Of a stretch of 64,000 nucleotides of DNA, positions 46,277 to 55,329 are shown in pieces (positions within the stretch are counted from its first letter, which is position 1; each line of letters opens with the position of its first letter). The DNA lies in NCBI GenBank assembly GCA_963848085.1, contig CAWKCE010000003.1:1178001-1242000 (forward strand), given 5' to 3'. A model generated the notes under the pieces. That model was given only the letters and a program-made list of their open reading frames with translations. It was not told where the DNA came from and did not search any database. Made by a program: the position numbers and the translations under genes. The DNA comes from CAWKCE01 sp032127035 (lineage in GTDB: Bacteria; Actinomycetota; Actinomycetes; JAHEKZ01).

Positions 46277-46609
46277 ATGACCACGATCAAGGCTTCGTGC
46301 CCGGTCTGCGGAGACATCGAGCTGACGCCCGAGCAGATGCGTCTGGTGGTGTGTTCCCGCCCCGAATGGTCGTACTACGCGTTCACGTGCACGACGTGCG
46401 CCGACGAGGTCCGAAAGCCGGCCGACGACGAGATCGTGACGCTGCTGATCTCCGGCGGAGTCAACGCCACCGACTGGCACATCCCAGCCGAGGCGCTGGA
46501 GGAGCACAGCGGCCCGACCGTGAGCTACGACGAGCTCCTGGACTTCGCCCTGTGGCTCGAAGGTCACGATCTGCTTGCATCTGACGTGGCTGCCGCCTCG
46601 CCGTTCTGA
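46277..46609 (+). CDS. Conserved zinc-ribbon hypothetical protein
   Basis: 110 residues from ATG 46277, with GGGGAGG 7 nt upstream. Two CxxC pairs (SCPVCGDI and TCTTCADE) make a zinc ribbon. The rest has DEIVTLLISGGVNATDWHIPAE and YDELLDFALWLEG. I recognise a conserved gene between pafC and tatA in actinobacteria, but not its role. Confidence 0.85.
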   Translation: MTTIKASCPVCGDIELTPEQMRLVVCSRPEWSYYAFTCTTCADEVRKPADDEIVTLLISGGVNATDWHIPAEALEEHSGPTVSYDELLDFALWLEGHDLLASDVAAASPF

Positions 46610-46639
46610 GGGGTGCCGCCCACGCGGCCGGCCAGGGCG

Positions 46640-46645
46640 TACCAT
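46640..46645 (+). promoter_or_regulatory. -10 element TACCAT before tatA
   Basis: TACCAT lies 35 nt before ATG 46681. The leader has GAAGGGA near the start. Confidence 0.35.
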
Positions 46646-46680
46646 CGATCGGACGACGACCGACGTGCGAAGGGACGCTC

Positions 46681-46929
46681 ATGGCGAACTTCAGGGGCTG
46701 GGAGATCTTGGTCATCCTGGCGCTGATCCTGCTGTTGTTCGGCGCCAAGCGGATGCCTGACGCCGCGCGGGGGCTCGGGCGGTCGCTGCGGATCTTCAAG
46801 TCGGAGATCAAGGCCTCCCAGGAGGACGACGAGGCCACGCCGAAGCCGATCGACCAGATCACCGCGACGCCGGACGACGTCGTGACGCCGACGAAGCCGG
46901 TCAACGAGCCGGAGTCCACCGAGCGCTAG
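46681..46929 (+). CDS. tatA: Twin-arginine translocase subunit TatA
   Basis: 82 residues: one N-terminal membrane helix (WEILVILALILLLFGAKRMPDAARGLG), then an amphipathic helix (RSLRIFKSEIKASQ) and an acidic tail. The GAKRMPD hinge is typical. It forms the Tat pore with TatC. The next gene is tatC, 22 nt away. Confidence 0.96.
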   Translation: MANFRGWEILVILALILLLFGAKRMPDAARGLGRSLRIFKSEIKASQEDDEATPKPIDQITATPDDVVTPTKPVNEPESTER

Positions 46930-46951
46930 GGCCAACTCGGTCCCCTCCGCC

Positions 46952-47860
46952 ATGGCGATCACCAGCCGGCCGCGCCGTTCCGGCGACAGCCCAGGGTCTG
47001 AAGGCCGGATGCCCCTCATGGGACATCTGCGCGAGCTGCGCAGCCGACTGTTCAAGGCGTTCCTCGCCATCGCAGTCGGAGCCGTCGTCGGGTGGGTCTT
47101 CTACGACCCGCTCTTCGAGTTCCTGAAGTCGCCGGTCCAGCGGATCGTCGACGACGCCCAGCGCCAGGGGCTGGACCTGCGGCTCGTCCTGACCGGCGTG
47201 ACCCAGGCATTCACCCTCCAGGTACGGGTGTCGGTCATGGCCGGCGTCGTCCTGGCCGCCCCGGTGTGGATCTACCAGCTGTGGGCCTTCGTCACACCCG
47301 GGCTCCACCGACACGAGCGGCGCTACGCGTTCGCCTTCCTGGCGGCGGCGGTGCCCCTGTTCTTCGCCGGCATCGCGGTCGCCTTCTTGGTTCTCCCGAA
47401 GGGGATGGCCCTGCTGTTCGGCTTCACGCCGGAGGGCGTGGGCAACTACCTGCCGGTCGACACGTACCTGTCCTTCCTCATCCGTACCGTTCTGGTCTTC
47501 GGCCTGGGGTTCCTGCTCCCGGTCTTCATCGTCGGGCTCAACCTGGTGGGCGTGCTGTCCGCGGACAACCTGCGCAACACGTGGCGTTGGACGGTGCTGG
47601 GAGTCTTCCTGTTCGCTGCCGTCGCAACGCCCACCGGCGATCCCATCACCATGGCCCTCCTCGCGCTGCCGATCCTCGTCCTCATGGGCGTCGCTTTCGT
47701 CATCGCCTACTTGAACGACCGACGCCGCGCACGCCGCTCCGACGAGCCCGACTACGACGCCCTCGACGACGACGCCGCGTCACCCATCGACCGGCCGGAC
47801 GAGATCGAGGCTCCGTCGACGGTCGACGACGAGCCGACCACACCTCCGGTCGACCAGTGA
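46952..47860 (+). CDS. tatC: Twin-arginine translocase subunit TatC
   Basis: 302 residues with six membrane helices. The conserved start MPLMGHLRELRSRLFKA holds the Glu and Arg that bind the twin-arginine signal, and FVTPGLHRHERRYAF is the second motif. It has a long acidic C-terminal tail (DEPDYDALDDDAASPID). The stop overlaps the lipid-kinase gene by 4 nt. Confidence 0.97.
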   Translation: MAITSRPRRSGDSPGSEGRMPLMGHLRELRSRLFKAFLAIAVGAVVGWVFYDPLFEFLKSPVQRIVDDAQRQGLDLRLVLTGVTQAFTLQVRVSVMAGVVLAAPVWIYQLWAFVTPGLHRHERRYAFAFLAAAVPLFFAGIAVAFLVLPKGMALLFGFTPEGVGNYLPVDTYLSFLIRTVLVFGLGFLLPVFIVGLNLVGVLSADNLRNTWRWTVLGVFLFAAVATPTGDPITMALLALPILVLMGVAFVIAYLNDRRRARRSDEPDYDALDDDAASPIDRPDEIEAPSTVDDEPTTPPVDQ

Positions 47861-48759
47861 CCCGGCTCACCCCCGACCGCGGGCCCCTCGCCATGGTCGT
47901 CAACCCCACGGCAGGCAAGGGTAAGGGTGCCCACTACTCGGTCCCGGTCGCTGAGCGCCTGACCAGCGCGGGCTTCGAGGTCGAGGTGCTGGTCGGCTAC
48001 GACGGCCGCGACGCCCAGCGGCTGGCCATCCAGGCCGTTGCCGACGGCTGCCAGGCCCTGGTGGTCATCGGCGGCGACGGCATGGTCCACATCGGCGTGA
48101 ACGCCGTCGGCGGGACCGGCACGCCCCTCGGCGTGATCCCCGCCGGGACGGGAAACGACTTCGCGCGCGCGACCGGGCTGCCCGCACACCGCCCGGACGA
48201 CGCCACCGACCTGATCCTTGGTCTGGAGCCGGTCCCGGTCGACGTCGGACGGGTCGGCGACCAGTGGTTCGGCTGCGTGCTGTCGGCCGGCTTCGACTCG
48301 ATGGTCAACGAGCGGGCAAACCGCATGACCTGGCCCAAGGGACAGCGCCGCTACGACCTCGCGATGCTGCTGGAGCTCAGCGTGTTCAAGCCGGTGCCGT
48401 TCCGGCTCACGCTGGACGGCCAGGCCGTCGAGGTCGAGGCGATGCTGGTGGCTGTGGGCAACGCGGCGTCGTATGGCGGGGGCATGAAGGTCTGCCCCGG
48501 GGCCAGGCTGGACGACGGCCGGTTCTCCGTCACCGTGCTCGAGCGCATCAGCAAGCCGGAGTTCCTCCGCGTCTTCCCTCAGGTGTACTCCGGGCGGCAT
48601 GTCAACCACCCCCGGGTGAGCGTCTACGAGGCGGCCGAGGTGAGCCTGGAGGCCCCAGGTGTGGTGGCCTACGCCGACGGTGAGCGGCTCCGCCCCCTGC
48701 CGCTGTCTGCCTCCACGGTTGCCGGAGGCCTGCAGCTGCTCACGCCCACCCTCGCGTAG
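47857..48759 (+). CDS. Diacylglycerol kinase-family lipid kinase
   Basis: 300 residues from GTG 47857. The DAGK catalytic start is AMVVNPTAGKGKG, with VVIGGDGMVHIGVNAVGGTGTPLGVIPAGTGNDFARA (GGDG and GTGND motifs) and later VLSAGFDSMVNERANR. It is YegS/DgkB-like and phosphorylates diacylglycerol or a related lipid. Coupled to tatC. Its stop codon TAG is also the start of the -10 of the next gene. Confidence 0.93.
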   Translation: MTRLTPDRGPLAMVVNPTAGKGKGAHYSVPVAERLTSAGFEVEVLVGYDGRDAQRLAIQAVADGCQALVVIGGDGMVHIGVNAVGGTGTPLGVIPAGTGNDFARATGLPAHRPDDATDLILGLEPVPVDVGRVGDQWFGCVLSAGFDSMVNERANRMTWPKGQRRYDLAMLLELSVFKPVPFRLTLDGQAVEVEAMLVAVGNAASYGGGMKVCPGARLDDGRFSVTVLERISKPEFLRVFPQVYSGRHVNHPRVSVYEAAEVSLEAPGVVAYADGERLRPLPLSASTVAGGLQLLTPTLA

Positions 48760-48762
48760 CCT
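48757..48762 (+). promoter_or_regulatory. -10 element TAGCCT, leaderless helicase start
   Basis: TAGCCT includes the lipid-kinase stop codon and ends 6 nt before ATG 48769. Confidence 0.4.
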
Positions 48763-48768
48763 GCCGCC

Positions 48769-51483
48769 ATGGCGACCCCGGCACAGAGGTACGCCTCGGC
48801 CCGCCGACGCGCTTCCGCCTTCGGGCCCCGGCTGCGCGCTTTCGTCGAGGGGTATTCGTTCCCGCTGGACGACTTCCAGGTGTCGGCCTGCCAGGCTCTG
48901 GAGGCCGGCCGCGGGGTGCTTGTGGCGGCGCCCACCGGCTCCGGCAAGACGGTCGTGGGGGAGTTCGCGGTCGCCCTGGCGCTGTCCGGCAACGGCAAGT
49001 GCTTCTACACCACGCCGATCAAGGCCCTGTCGAACCAGAAGTACCACGACCTCGTCGCGATACACGGTTCCGACCGCGTGGGCCTGCTGACCGGGGACAC
49101 GACCGTCAACGGCGAGGCGCCGATCGTCGTCATGACGACCGAGGTGCTCCGGAACATGCTGTACAGCGGCTCCGGGACGCTCGGCGGTCTCGCCTACGTG
49201 GTGATGGACGAGGTCCACTACCTCGCCGACCGGTTCCGCGGTGCGGTGTGGGAGGAAGTGATCATCCACCTCGCCGAGTCCGTCACCGTCGTCGCGCTGT
49301 CGGCCACAGTGAGCAACGCTGAGGAGTTCGGTGAGTGGCTGGCCACCGTGCGGGGCGACACCGAGGTCGTGGTGTCCGAGCACCGCCCGGTTCCGCTATG
49401 GCAGCAGGTGATCGTCGGCCGCAAGCTGTTCGACCTGTTTGCCGACGACGACCACGGGGGCGTGAACCCGGAGCTGCAGCGGCTCGCCCGAGACGAGGAG
49501 CGCTTGTTCCGGCTCCGAGGCCATCGAACCCCGCGCGGGCAGCGTCGTGGACGCCCGCCCGGGGTGCCGAGCCGCCCGGACGTGGTGGCGGCCCTGGAGT
49601 CCCGTGGGCTGCTGCCCGCCATCACCTTCGTCTTCAGCCGGGCCGGCTGCGACGCGGCCGTTCGGCAGCTGCTCAACGCCAACGTGCGGCTGTCCGACCC
49701 AGCGACGAGGGAGACGGTCCGCCGACTCGCGGAGGAGCGGACCGGACACCTGGGGGACGACGACCTGCGCGTCCTCGGCTACGACGAGTGGCTGGCCGGT
49801 CTCGAGCGCGGCTACGCCGCCCACCACGCCGGGCTGCTGCCGGTGTTCAAGGAGGTCGTGGAGGAGCTGTTCTCGGCGAACCTGGTCCAGCTGGTGTTCG
49901 CCACCGAGACCCTGGCGCTCGGCATCAACATGCCGGCCCGGACCGTCGTCATCGAGAAGCTCTCCAAGTGGAACGGTGAGACCCATGCCGACATCACCCC
50001 GGCGGAGTACACCCAGCTGACCGGGCGGGCGGGGCGCCGCGGAATCGACGTGGAGGGTGACGCCGTCGTTCTGTGGCAGCCGGGCTTCGACCCGCAGGCT
50101 CTCGCCGGCCTGGCGTCGACGCGTACGTACCAGCTGCGGTCGTCGTTCCGGCCGACCTACAACATGGCCGTGAACCTGGTCCGCCAGATGGGGCGGCACA
50201 CCTCCCGGGAGGTGCTCGAGACCTCCTTCGCGCAGTTCCAGGCTGACCGCGCCGTGGTCGGTCTGGCCAAGCAGGCCCGCAAGCAGGAGGAGGCGCTGGC
50301 CGGCTACCGCGAGGCCATGGCGTGCGACGCCGGTGACTTCGACGCCTACCTGCAGATCCGACGAGCCATGAGCGACCGGGAGAAGGCCTTGTCCCGGCAG
50401 CGTGGCGCCAGCCGGCAGGCCGAGGTGGCCCAGGCAATGGCGGCGCTGCGCCCCGGTGACGTCATCCGGCTGCCGGGCGGCGGACGCCGAGGCACGCGTC
50501 TCGGCGTCGTCGTCGACGCCGGTGGGCGCGGCGGCGTCGACAGTCCACGGCCGACCGTCGTCACCGATGACAAGCAGGTCCGCCGGTTCGCCGGCTCGGA
50601 CTTTGCGCGGCCGCCCACGCCGCTGACTCGGTTCCGGCTGGCCAAGGACCTGCAGCCCAGGAGCCCCCAGACCCGGCGTGAGCTGGCGGCCCGGCTCAAG
50701 GAGCTGGATGCTGGGCCGGCCCAGCGCGACGGGTCGGCGGGCACGTCTGGGCCCGACCACGAGGTCGCCGAGCTGCGCCGGCAGCTTCGCGCCCACCCGT
50801 GCCACGCCTGCCCCGAGCGGGAGGACCATGCCCGCTGGGGCGAGCGGCTGCTCCGGCTGCAGAAGGAGACCGACGGCCTGCAGCGGCGGATGGACAACCG
50901 CACGCAGTCGATCGCCCGGGTGTTCGACCGCGTGGTCGCGGTCCTGGCCGAGCTCGACTACCTCGACGGTGACACGGTGACACCGGCCGGCCTGCGTCTG
51001 GGGCGCCTGTACACCGAGCTCGACCTGCTGACCGCCGAGTGCCTGCGGGCCGGGGTGTGGCGCGGACTCGGTCCGGCCGAGCTGGCGTCGGCGACCTCGC
51101 TGCTGATCTACGAGGCCCGCCGGGACGACCACGTGTCGCCCAAGCTCCCCGGGGGTGCCGCGCGGGACGCGATCGAGGCCATGCACGACCTGGCCGACGA
51201 CCTGGACGCCGTGGAGCGCCGTCACCGGCTGGAGGGCCGCCGGGTCCCCGATGCCGGGTTCGCCTTCGCCGCCTTCCGCTGGGCGAGCGGGCACCGGCTG
51301 GAGGCGATCCTGCACGAGAACGACCTGGCGGCAGGCGACTTCGTCCGCTGGTGCAAACAGCTGGTCGACCTGCTCGGCCAAGTGGCCTCAGCCTCCGCCG
51401 ACGACCCCGAGCTGCAGGCGAGCGCCCGGGCCGCGGTGGCGGCCGTCCGCCGCGGCATCGTCTCGGTCGACGTCACCCCCTAG
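48769..51483 (+). CDS. Ski2/Mtr4-like DExH RNA helicase (HelY type)
   Basis: 904 residues. Helicase motifs: I, APTGSGKTVVGE; II, VMDEVHYL (DEVH); III, SATVSNAEEFGEWL; V/VI, TETLALGINMPARTVVIE and QLTGRAGRRGID. C-terminal region after residue 540 has the DSHCT-like helices (HPCHACPEREDHARWGERLLRL with CxxC near 680, then EAILHENDLAAGDFVRWCKQLVDLL). It is close to mycobacterial HelY and yeast Mtr4/Ski2, which act on structured RNA. The position after tatC is conserved in actinobacteria. Confidence 0.93.
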   Translation: MATPAQRYASARRRASAFGPRLRAFVEGYSFPLDDFQVSACQALEAGRGVLVAAPTGSGKTVVGEFAVALALSGNGKCFYTTPIKALSNQKYHDLVAIHGSDRVGLLTGDTTVNGEAPIVVMTTEVLRNMLYSGSGTLGGLAYVVMDEVHYLADRFRGAVWEEVIIHLAESVTVVALSATVSNAEEFGEWLATVRGDTEVVVSEHRPVPLWQQVIVGRKLFDLFADDDHGGVNPELQRLARDEERLFRLRGHRTPRGQRRGRPPGVPSRPDVVAALESRGLLPAITFVFSRAGCDAAVRQLLNANVRLSDPATRETVRRLAEERTGHLGDDDLRVLGYDEWLAGLERGYAAHHAGLLPVFKEVVEELFSANLVQLVFATETLALGINMPARTVVIEKLSKWNGETHADITPAEYTQLTGRAGRRGIDVEGDAVVLWQPGFDPQALAGLASTRTYQLRSSFRPTYNMAVNLVRQMGRHTSREVLETSFAQFQADRAVVGLAKQARKQEEALAGYREAMACDAGDFDAYLQIRRAMSDREKALSRQRGASRQAEVAQAMAALRPGDVIRLPGGGRRGTRLGVVVDAGGRGGVDSPRPTVVTDDKQVRRFAGSDFARPPTPLTRFRLAKDLQPRSPQTRRELAARLKELDAGPAQRDGSAGTSGPDHEVAELRRQLRAHPCHACPEREDHARWGERLLRLQKETDGLQRRMDNRTQSIARVFDRVVAVLAELDYLDGDTVTPAGLRLGRLYTELDLLTAECLRAGVWRGLGPAELASATSLLIYEARRDDHVSPKLPGGAARDAIEAMHDLADDLDAVERRHRLEGRRVPDAGFAFAAFRWASGHRLEAILHENDLAAGDFVRWCKQLVDLLGQVASASADDPELQASARAAVAAVRRGIVSVDVTP

Positions 51484-51498
51484 CCGCCGAGTGCACAC
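51484..51498 (+). repeat. Direct repeat CCGCCGAGTGCACAC, copy 1
   Basis: The 15-nt unit at 51484-51498 recurs exactly at 51516-51530. It contains the palindrome GTGCAC. Both sit between the helicase stop and the convergent exonuclease gene. Confidence 0.7.
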
Positions 51499-51515
51499 CC
51501 ACAGGACACATTTCC

Positions 51516-51530
51516 CCGCCGAGTGCACAC
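51516..51530 (+). repeat. Direct repeat CCGCCGAGTGCACAC, copy 2
   Basis: Second exact copy, 32 nt after the start of copy 1. It could be a dispersed intergenic repeat or a protein-binding pair. Confidence 0.7.
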
Positions 51531-51546
51531 TGGAACAGTCCGGGGA

Positions 51547-52458
51547 TCAGTCCGGCAGCGCCGCCACCAGCCGGTCGAGCGACCGGGAGATGCCCCATCG
51601 CTCCCCGAGAGCGCTCACCTGGGCACCATCAACACGGCTGCGCGACAGTCGCGGGTGGAGCTCCGGCAGCGGAACGTCGAGCCGGACCCGCACGACCTGA
51701 GGTGCCACGGCCAGGTACTCCTGTGCCTCGGCCAGCTTGGCGCGGGCGGGTAGCTCGACCGACGGGTCGCCGAGGGCAGCCAACACGCCCTCTACCGAGC
51801 CCACGACCCCGACGATGGCGGCAGCGGTCTTGTCGCCGACCCCACGGACGCCCGGCAGGCCATCCGACGGGTCGCCCCGCAGCGTGGCGAAGGCGACGTA
51901 CTCGGATGCGCGGACGCCGTACTTGTCCACGATCCACGCTTCGTCGACGCGGTCGAGCTTCGCGAACCCTTTCCCGGTGTAGAGCACGCGGATTCCTCGG
52001 GCATCGTCGACGAGCTGGAACAGGTCTCGGTCGCCGGTGACCACGTCGGTCGGGCAGACCGCCTCGGCGCACAGCGTGCCCAGTACGTCGTCGGCCTCGT
52101 AGTCCGGCACTCCGACCCGCGCGACCCCTACCGCGTCCAGCGCGGCCTCGATCACCGGCACCTGCGGTGACAGGAGGTCGGGCACCTCCTCCTCACCGGT
52201 CGCCGCCACCCGGTGCTCCTTGTAGCTGGGCAGCAGGTCGACGCGCCACTGCGGACGCCAGTCGGCGTCGAAGGCGGCCACCAGCTGAGTCGGCTCGTAC
52301 TCGGTCACCAGCCGAGCGACGGCGTCGAGGAAGCCGCGCACCGCATTCACGGGCGTGCCGTCCGGAGCGACGACGGTGTCGGGAACGCCGTAGAAGGTTC
52401 GGAAGTACATGGACGCGGAGTCCAGCAGAAGGAGGCGGTCGAGTCGCTGGTCGCTCAC
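51547..52458 (-). CDS. 5'-3' exonuclease (PolI N-terminal-like / FEN-type)
   Basis: 303 residues from GTG 52458 (VSDQRLDRLLLLDSAS); ATG 52476 is an alternative. FEN motifs: LLLDSASMYFRTF, VAAFDADWRPQWR, LLPSYKEHR, PDYEADDVLGTL, VVTGDRDLFQLVDD and LRGDPSDGLPGVRGVGDKTAAAIV (helix-hairpin-helix). All metal-binding acids are present. It is a stand-alone version of the PolI 5'-nuclease domain; likely roles are primer or flap removal. Confidence 0.93.
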   Translation of the reverse strand: MSDQRLDRLLLLDSASMYFRTFYGVPDTVVAPDGTPVNAVRGFLDAVARLVTEYEPTQLVAAFDADWRPQWRVDLLPSYKEHRVAATGEEEVPDLLSPQVPVIEAALDAVGVARVGVPDYEADDVLGTLCAEAVCPTDVVTGDRDLFQLVDDARGIRVLYTGKGFAKLDRVDEAWIVDKYGVRASEYVAFATLRGDPSDGLPGVRGVGDKTAAAIVGVVGSVEGVLAALGDPSVELPARAKLAEAQEYLAVAPQVVRVRLDVPLPELHPRLSRSRVDGAQVSALGERWGISRSLDRLVAALPD

Positions 52459-52518
52459 ACCGACACGGTGCCACATCCCGGTGGGCGACGATCGGCGAGT
52501 GACCCCTCCCACGGGCTC

Positions 52519-52524
52519 TACAGT
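52519..52524 (+). promoter_or_regulatory. -10 element TACAGT, leaderless start
   Basis: TACAGT ends 6 nt before GTG 52531 of the M24 peptidase gene. Confidence 0.5.
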
Positions 52525-52530
52525 GACGTC

Positions 52531-53649
52531 GTGACCACTCAACCGGCCGCCGTCGACGACCTGCGATCCCGCCTCGACCAGGCGTCGGCCACGACCCGCG
52601 CCTGCGAGATCGACGCCCTGCTGATCAGCCCCGGCGCGGACCTGCGGTATCTCACCGGGTACGACGCGGTCCCGCTGGAGCGCCTCACCTGCCTGGTGGT
52701 ACCCGCCGACGGGGACCCGCTTCTCGTCGCACCGACCTTGGAGGTCCCGGCCGCCCTGGCGTCACCCATCGGCGCCCTGGACGTACCCGTCCACGGCTGG
52801 GACGAGACCCACGACCCGTACCACCTGGTCGCCTCACTGACATCAGGATCGAGCACGGTGGCAGTGGCCGACGGCATGGCTGCCCACCAGGTTCTGCGGC
52901 TCCGCGCAGCCATGCCGTCGGTCGAGCAGGTGCTGGCCGGCCGTGTTCTCCGCGAGCTCCGGATGCGGAAGTCGGCGCGCGAGGTCGACTCGCTGGCCGC
53001 CGCCGCCGCCGCGATCGACCGCGTCCACGCGAACGTCCCGGAGTGGCTCCGCGCCGGACGGACCGAACGCGAGGTGGGGCGCGATATCGCCGATGCCATC
53101 CTGGCTGCGGGGCACATGCGAGTGGACTTCGTCATCGTCGGCAGCGGCCCCAACGGCGCCAGTCCGCACCACGAGCTGTCCGACCGCGTCATCGCCCCCG
53201 GCGACCCCGTGGTCGTCGACATCGGCGGGACGATGCCCGACGGCTACTGCTCCGACGCCACACGCACGTACTGCGTGGGGGAGCCGCCGACGGACTTCGC
53301 GGCGGCCTACCAGGTCCTCCAGAGCGCCCAGGCCGCGGCGGTCGCCCACGTCGCCCCCGGCGTGACCGCGGCGTCCGTGGACGCGGCGGCGCGGGAGGTT
53401 CTGGCCGAGGCGGGCCTGGCCGATCTGTTCATCCACCGGCTCGGCCACGGGATCGGCATGGAGACCCACGAGGAGCCGTACCTCGTCGAGGGGAATGACG
53501 AACCGCTCGACGTCGGGATGGTGTTCAGCGTGGAGCCGGGCGTGTACGTCTCCGGCCGCTACGGCGCCCGGATCGAGGACATCGTCGTGGTGACCCCGGA
53601 AGGTGTGCGCTCCCTCAACGAGCGTCCGAGAGAACTGGTGGTGGTGTGA
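52531..53649 (+). CDS. M24-family Xaa-Pro aminopeptidase-like protein
   Basis: 372 residues. An N-terminal creatinase-like domain (ALLISPGADLRYLTGYDAVPLERLTCLVV) precedes a pita-bread domain with five metal ligands: VVVDIGGTMPDGYCSDATRTY (two Asp), HRLGHGIGMETHEEPYLVEG (His), FSVEPGVYV (Glu) and ARIEDIVVVT (Glu). Such enzymes cleave Xaa-Pro peptides or related bonds. Its stop overlaps the acyl-CoA dehydrogenase GTG by 4 nt. Confidence 0.93.
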   Translation: MTTQPAAVDDLRSRLDQASATTRACEIDALLISPGADLRYLTGYDAVPLERLTCLVVPADGDPLLVAPTLEVPAALASPIGALDVPVHGWDETHDPYHLVASLTSGSSTVAVADGMAAHQVLRLRAAMPSVEQVLAGRVLRELRMRKSAREVDSLAAAAAAIDRVHANVPEWLRAGRTEREVGRDIADAILAAGHMRVDFVIVGSGPNGASPHHELSDRVIAPGDPVVVDIGGTMPDGYCSDATRTYCVGEPPTDFAAAYQVLQSAQAAAVAHVAPGVTAASVDAAAREVLAEAGLADLFIHRLGHGIGMETHEEPYLVEGNDEPLDVGMVFSVEPGVYVSGRYGARIEDIVVVTPEGVRSLNERPRELVVV

Positions 53650-54818
53650 CAATGGCTGACCAGACGTCAGTGGACCGGACGTACCTGTCGGACGCGACAG
53701 GCGACCTGATGGGCGTCGTGCGCGACATCGCCGCCGCCGAGCTGGCGCCGGCCGCCAGTGCCGCCGAGTCGTCCGGGACCTTCCCCCGGGACACGTTCCG
53801 ACTGCTCGGTGAGGCCGGCCTGCTCGCGCTGCCCTACCCCTCGCAGTTCGGGGGAGGAGACCTACCGCTCCACGACTACCTCCAGGTGCTGGAGGAGCTC
53901 GCCGCTTCCTGGGGAACGGTGGCCCTCGGCGTCAGTGTCCACACGCTCGCCTGCTTCCCGCTGGCCACATTCGGTACGGACGACCAGCAGCGCCGATGGC
54001 TCCCGGACATGTTGGGCGGCCGACTCCTGGGCGCCTACTGCCTGTCTGAGACCGACGCCGGGTCTGACGCGGCGGCCCTTCGGACGCGGGCCACGCGCGA
54101 CGGAGACGACTACGTGGTCGAGGGAACGAAGGCGTGGATCACGCATGGCGGACTCGCCGACTTCTACGCCGTCATGACCCGCACCTCCGACGACGGGGCG
54201 AAGGGCATCACGTGCCTGCTCGTGGACGGGGCAGCCGACGGACTGACCGGGCTGCCACCCGAGCGCAAACTGGGCTTCCGCGCGTCGCGAACATCCCAGG
54301 TCCACCTCGACGGCGTGCGAGTCCCGGCCGAGCGGCGGATCGGCGACGAGGGTCAGGGCTTCGCCATCGCCATGGCCGCACTGGACAGCGGGCGGCTCGG
54401 CATCGCCGCGTGCGCCGTGGGGATCGCGCAGGCCGCGCTGGACCTCGCGGTCGGCTACGCCGCCACCCGCAGGCAGTTCGGGAAGCCGGTGGCGGAGTTC
54501 CAGGGGCTGTCCTTCCTCCTGGCGGACATGGCGACCGGCGTCGCGGCCGCCCGGCAGCTGTACCTGTCGGCGGCCCGCCGTCGAGACAGCGGTCGGCCGT
54601 TTGCGGTGGAGGCGTCCATGGCGAAGCTGTTCGCCACCGACGTGGCGATGCAGGTGACCACTGACGCGGTTCAGGTGCTCGGGGGTGCCGGCTACGTCGA
54701 GGACCACCCGGCCGAGCGCTACTTCCGTGAGGCCAAGGCGCTGCAGATCGTCGAGGGCACGAACCAGATCCAGCGCATGGTGATCGGACGGTCCCTTACC
54801 CAGGCGCCGCGGCGCTAG
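53646..54818 (+). CDS. Acyl-CoA dehydrogenase
   Basis: 390 residues from GTG 53646 (ATG 53652 is a close alternative). Family motifs: LGAYCLSETDAGSDAAALRT (FAD-binding), WITHGGLADFY, RRQFGKPVAEFQGL, and near the C-terminus VLGGAGYVEDHPAERYFREAKALQIVEGTNQIQ, in which the Glu of VEGTNQ is the catalytic base of short- and medium-chain enzymes. Chain length cannot be read reliably. Its location 4 kb from the kam cluster, whose expected product is crotonyl-CoA, makes short-chain chemistry plausible but unproven. Confidence 0.93.
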   Translation: MTMADQTSVDRTYLSDATGDLMGVVRDIAAAELAPAASAAESSGTFPRDTFRLLGEAGLLALPYPSQFGGGDLPLHDYLQVLEELAASWGTVALGVSVHTLACFPLATFGTDDQQRRWLPDMLGGRLLGAYCLSETDAGSDAAALRTRATRDGDDYVVEGTKAWITHGGLADFYAVMTRTSDDGAKGITCLLVDGAADGLTGLPPERKLGFRASRTSQVHLDGVRVPAERRIGDEGQGFAIAMAALDSGRLGIAACAVGIAQAALDLAVGYAATRRQFGKPVAEFQGLSFLLADMATGVAAARQLYLSAARRRDSGRPFAVEASMAKLFATDVAMQVTTDAVQVLGGAGYVEDHPAERYFREAKALQIVEGTNQIQRMVIGRSLTQAPRR

Positions 54819-54821
54819 GGT
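54816..54821 (+). promoter_or_regulatory. -10 element TAGGGT, leaderless start of the Lrp gene
   Basis: TAGGGT starts with the stop codon of the acyl-CoA dehydrogenase gene and ends 6 nt before GTG 54828. Confidence 0.5.
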
Positions 54822-54827
54822 CGGCGG

Positions 54828-55277
54828 GTGGAGCCCCTGGACGACGTCGACCGGGCCATCGTCCGTCTCCTGTGCGGGGACGGACGGATGAGCTTCACCG
54901 ACGTCGCCAAAGCCACCGGCCTGTCCACGTCGGCCGCACATCAACGGGTGCGGCGGCTGGAGCAGCGCCACGTCATCCGTGGCTACCGCGCGGTCACTGA
55001 CCCGGAAGCCATCGGCCTGCCCCTGACCGCCTTCGTGTCGTGCACACCCATCGACCCCTCTGACCCAGACGACCTCGCACAGCGGGTCAGCGGGATCGAC
55101 GCCATCGAGGCCTGCTACAGCGTGGCCGGCGACCACAACTACGTGCTGCTCGTGCGAGTGGGAGCCCCCAGCATGCTGGAAGCGCTCCTGCAGGAGATCC
55201 GCACACTGGGCAACGTGACCACCCGGACGACGGTCGTGCTGAGCACGCCCTACGAGGGGCGACCACCCGCGGTCTGA
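54828..55277 (+). CDS. Lrp/AsnC-family transcriptional regulator
   Basis: 149 residues. An N-terminal helix-turn-helix (LDDVDRAIVRLLCGDGRMSFTDVAKATGLSTSAAHQRVRRLEQRHVIRGYRAV) and a C-terminal ligand-binding domain (AFVSCTPIDPSDPDDLAQRVSGIDAIEACYSVAGDHNYVLLVRV). Lrp/AsnC proteins sense amino acids, often lysine, leucine, asparagine or alanine. It is a candidate regulator of the nearby lysine locus, which is inference from position. Confidence 0.92.
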   Translation: MEPLDDVDRAIVRLLCGDGRMSFTDVAKATGLSTSAAHQRVRRLEQRHVIRGYRAVTDPEAIGLPLTAFVSCTPIDPSDPDDLAQRVSGIDAIEACYSVAGDHNYVLLVRVGAPSMLEALLQEIRTLGNVTTRTTVVLSTPYEGRPPAV

Positions 55278-55329
55278 CCTCCGATCCACCCGCTCGACAC
55301 CCCCGGATTGACTCCTGCGCCCCGGGTCG

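Noticed and set aside
49396..51381. A 661-codon minus-strand frame opposite the helicase
   Set aside because: No domain or ribosome site; the plus-strand frame has all helicase motifs.
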